Shown one piece after another: positions 21,716 through 21,884 of a stretch of 21,884 nucleotides of DNA (positions are counted from its first letter, which is position 1; each line of letters begins with the position of its first letter). The stretch is from contig JADLDQ010000182.1 in the NCBI GenBank assembly GCA_020846575.1, positions 1 through 21,884 on the forward strand, read 5' to 3'. The DNA is from Burkholderiales bacterium (lineage in GTDB: Bacteria > Pseudomonadota > Gammaproteobacteria > Burkholderiales > SG8-39). A program made the translations under genes and the position numbers. The notes under the pieces are model-generated. The model searched no databases and was not told the DNA's origin. It saw only the letters and a program-made list of their open reading frames with translations.

Positions 21716-21884
21716 TCAGTTCCACAGCCTGCGGCTGGCGATGCGCGCGCCCTCGGCGAGCATGCGGAACTTCTCCCACATGATGTCCGGGTGCACGCGC
21801 GCGACGGCCAGCCCCTGCGCAAAGCCGCAGTCCACGCCCGCGACCACGTTCTCGCGTCCCACCAGCTTCGCGTAGCGCATCAGC
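21716..21884 (-). CDS. MetE-like (cobalamin-independent methionine synthase family) methyltransferase, 3' end
   Basis: Only the last 55 codons are in the window; the gene continues past the right edge. The segment RYAKLVGRENVVAGVDCGF, then VHPDIMWEKFRMLAEGARIASRRLWN, matches the C-terminus of the zinc-dependent MetE/epoxyalkane:CoM-transferase-like family. The cysteine in VDCGF is the C-terminal zinc ligand equivalent to the one in MetE. Proteins of this short-form family are common in catabolic and thiol-transfer contexts and often are not true methionine synthases. The stop at 21716 lies 421 bases upstream of the Mo-enzyme gene, which seems to have its own promoter. Confidence 0.75.
   Translation of the reverse strand, partial: LMRYAKLVGRENVVAGVDCGFAQGLAVARVHPDIMWEKFRMLAEGARIASRRLWN

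Overview
The window is about 21.9 kb of GC-rich bacterial chromosome. GC-rich third codon positions, Shine-Dalgarno (SD) sites, the divergent lysC / small helix-turn-helix pair and the type of catabolic genes point to a betaproteobacterium (Burkholderiales/Rhodocyclales/Nitrosomonadales-like). This is inferred from protein character, not from a marker gene such as 16S rRNA. No rRNA, tRNA, CRISPR array, transposase or phage gene was seen.

Region 1 (1-8493, minus strand) is one compact operon. Read in transcription order it encodes: a HyuA-type ATP-dependent subunit; a HyuB-type subunit with a C-terminal zinc-ribbon domain resembling the acetone carboxylase gamma subunit; a dienelactone-hydrolase-family enzyme; a meta-cleavage-product-type alpha/beta hydrolase; two tandem repeated micro-ORFs; a RidA/YjgF protein; a LigB-type extradiol dioxygenase; and the ATPase and start of the permease of a NitT/TauT-type ABC importer. 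Most junctions overlap or lie within a few bases, so translation is probably coupled throughout.

Region 2 (8494-13265) has a divergent promoter region, an AMP-forming acyl-CoA ligase (plus), a convergent IclR-family regulator (minus) and a UbiD-family prenyl-FMN (de)carboxylase (plus) with a tandem operator-like repeat just downstream of its -10. Together regions 1 and 2 look like an uptake, carboxylation or ring-opening, and CoA-activation island for an aromatic, aryl-ketone or N-containing compound. The true substrate cannot be read from sequence.

Region 3 (13266-13998) lacks large genes. It holds a strongly structured stretch, a 64-codon ORF behind a near-consensus promoter, and an AT-rich patch unlike the rest of the window.

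Region 4 (13999-18603) has a DegT-family aminotransferase, an SDR epimerase/dehydratase with an unusual active-site motif, a small ABM-like protein and aspartate kinase (all minus). A divergent small HTH regulator (plus) is closed by a textbook terminator.

Region 5 (18604-21884, minus) has a cytoplasmic molybdopterin oxidoreductase behind an FNR/ANR-like box, and the 3' end of a MetE-like methyltransferase-family gene. The FNR-like site, the Mo enzyme and the oxygen-independent (UbiD, ketone-carboxylase-like) next to oxygen-dependent (extradiol dioxygenase) chemistry suggest a facultative anaerobe that degrades aromatics.
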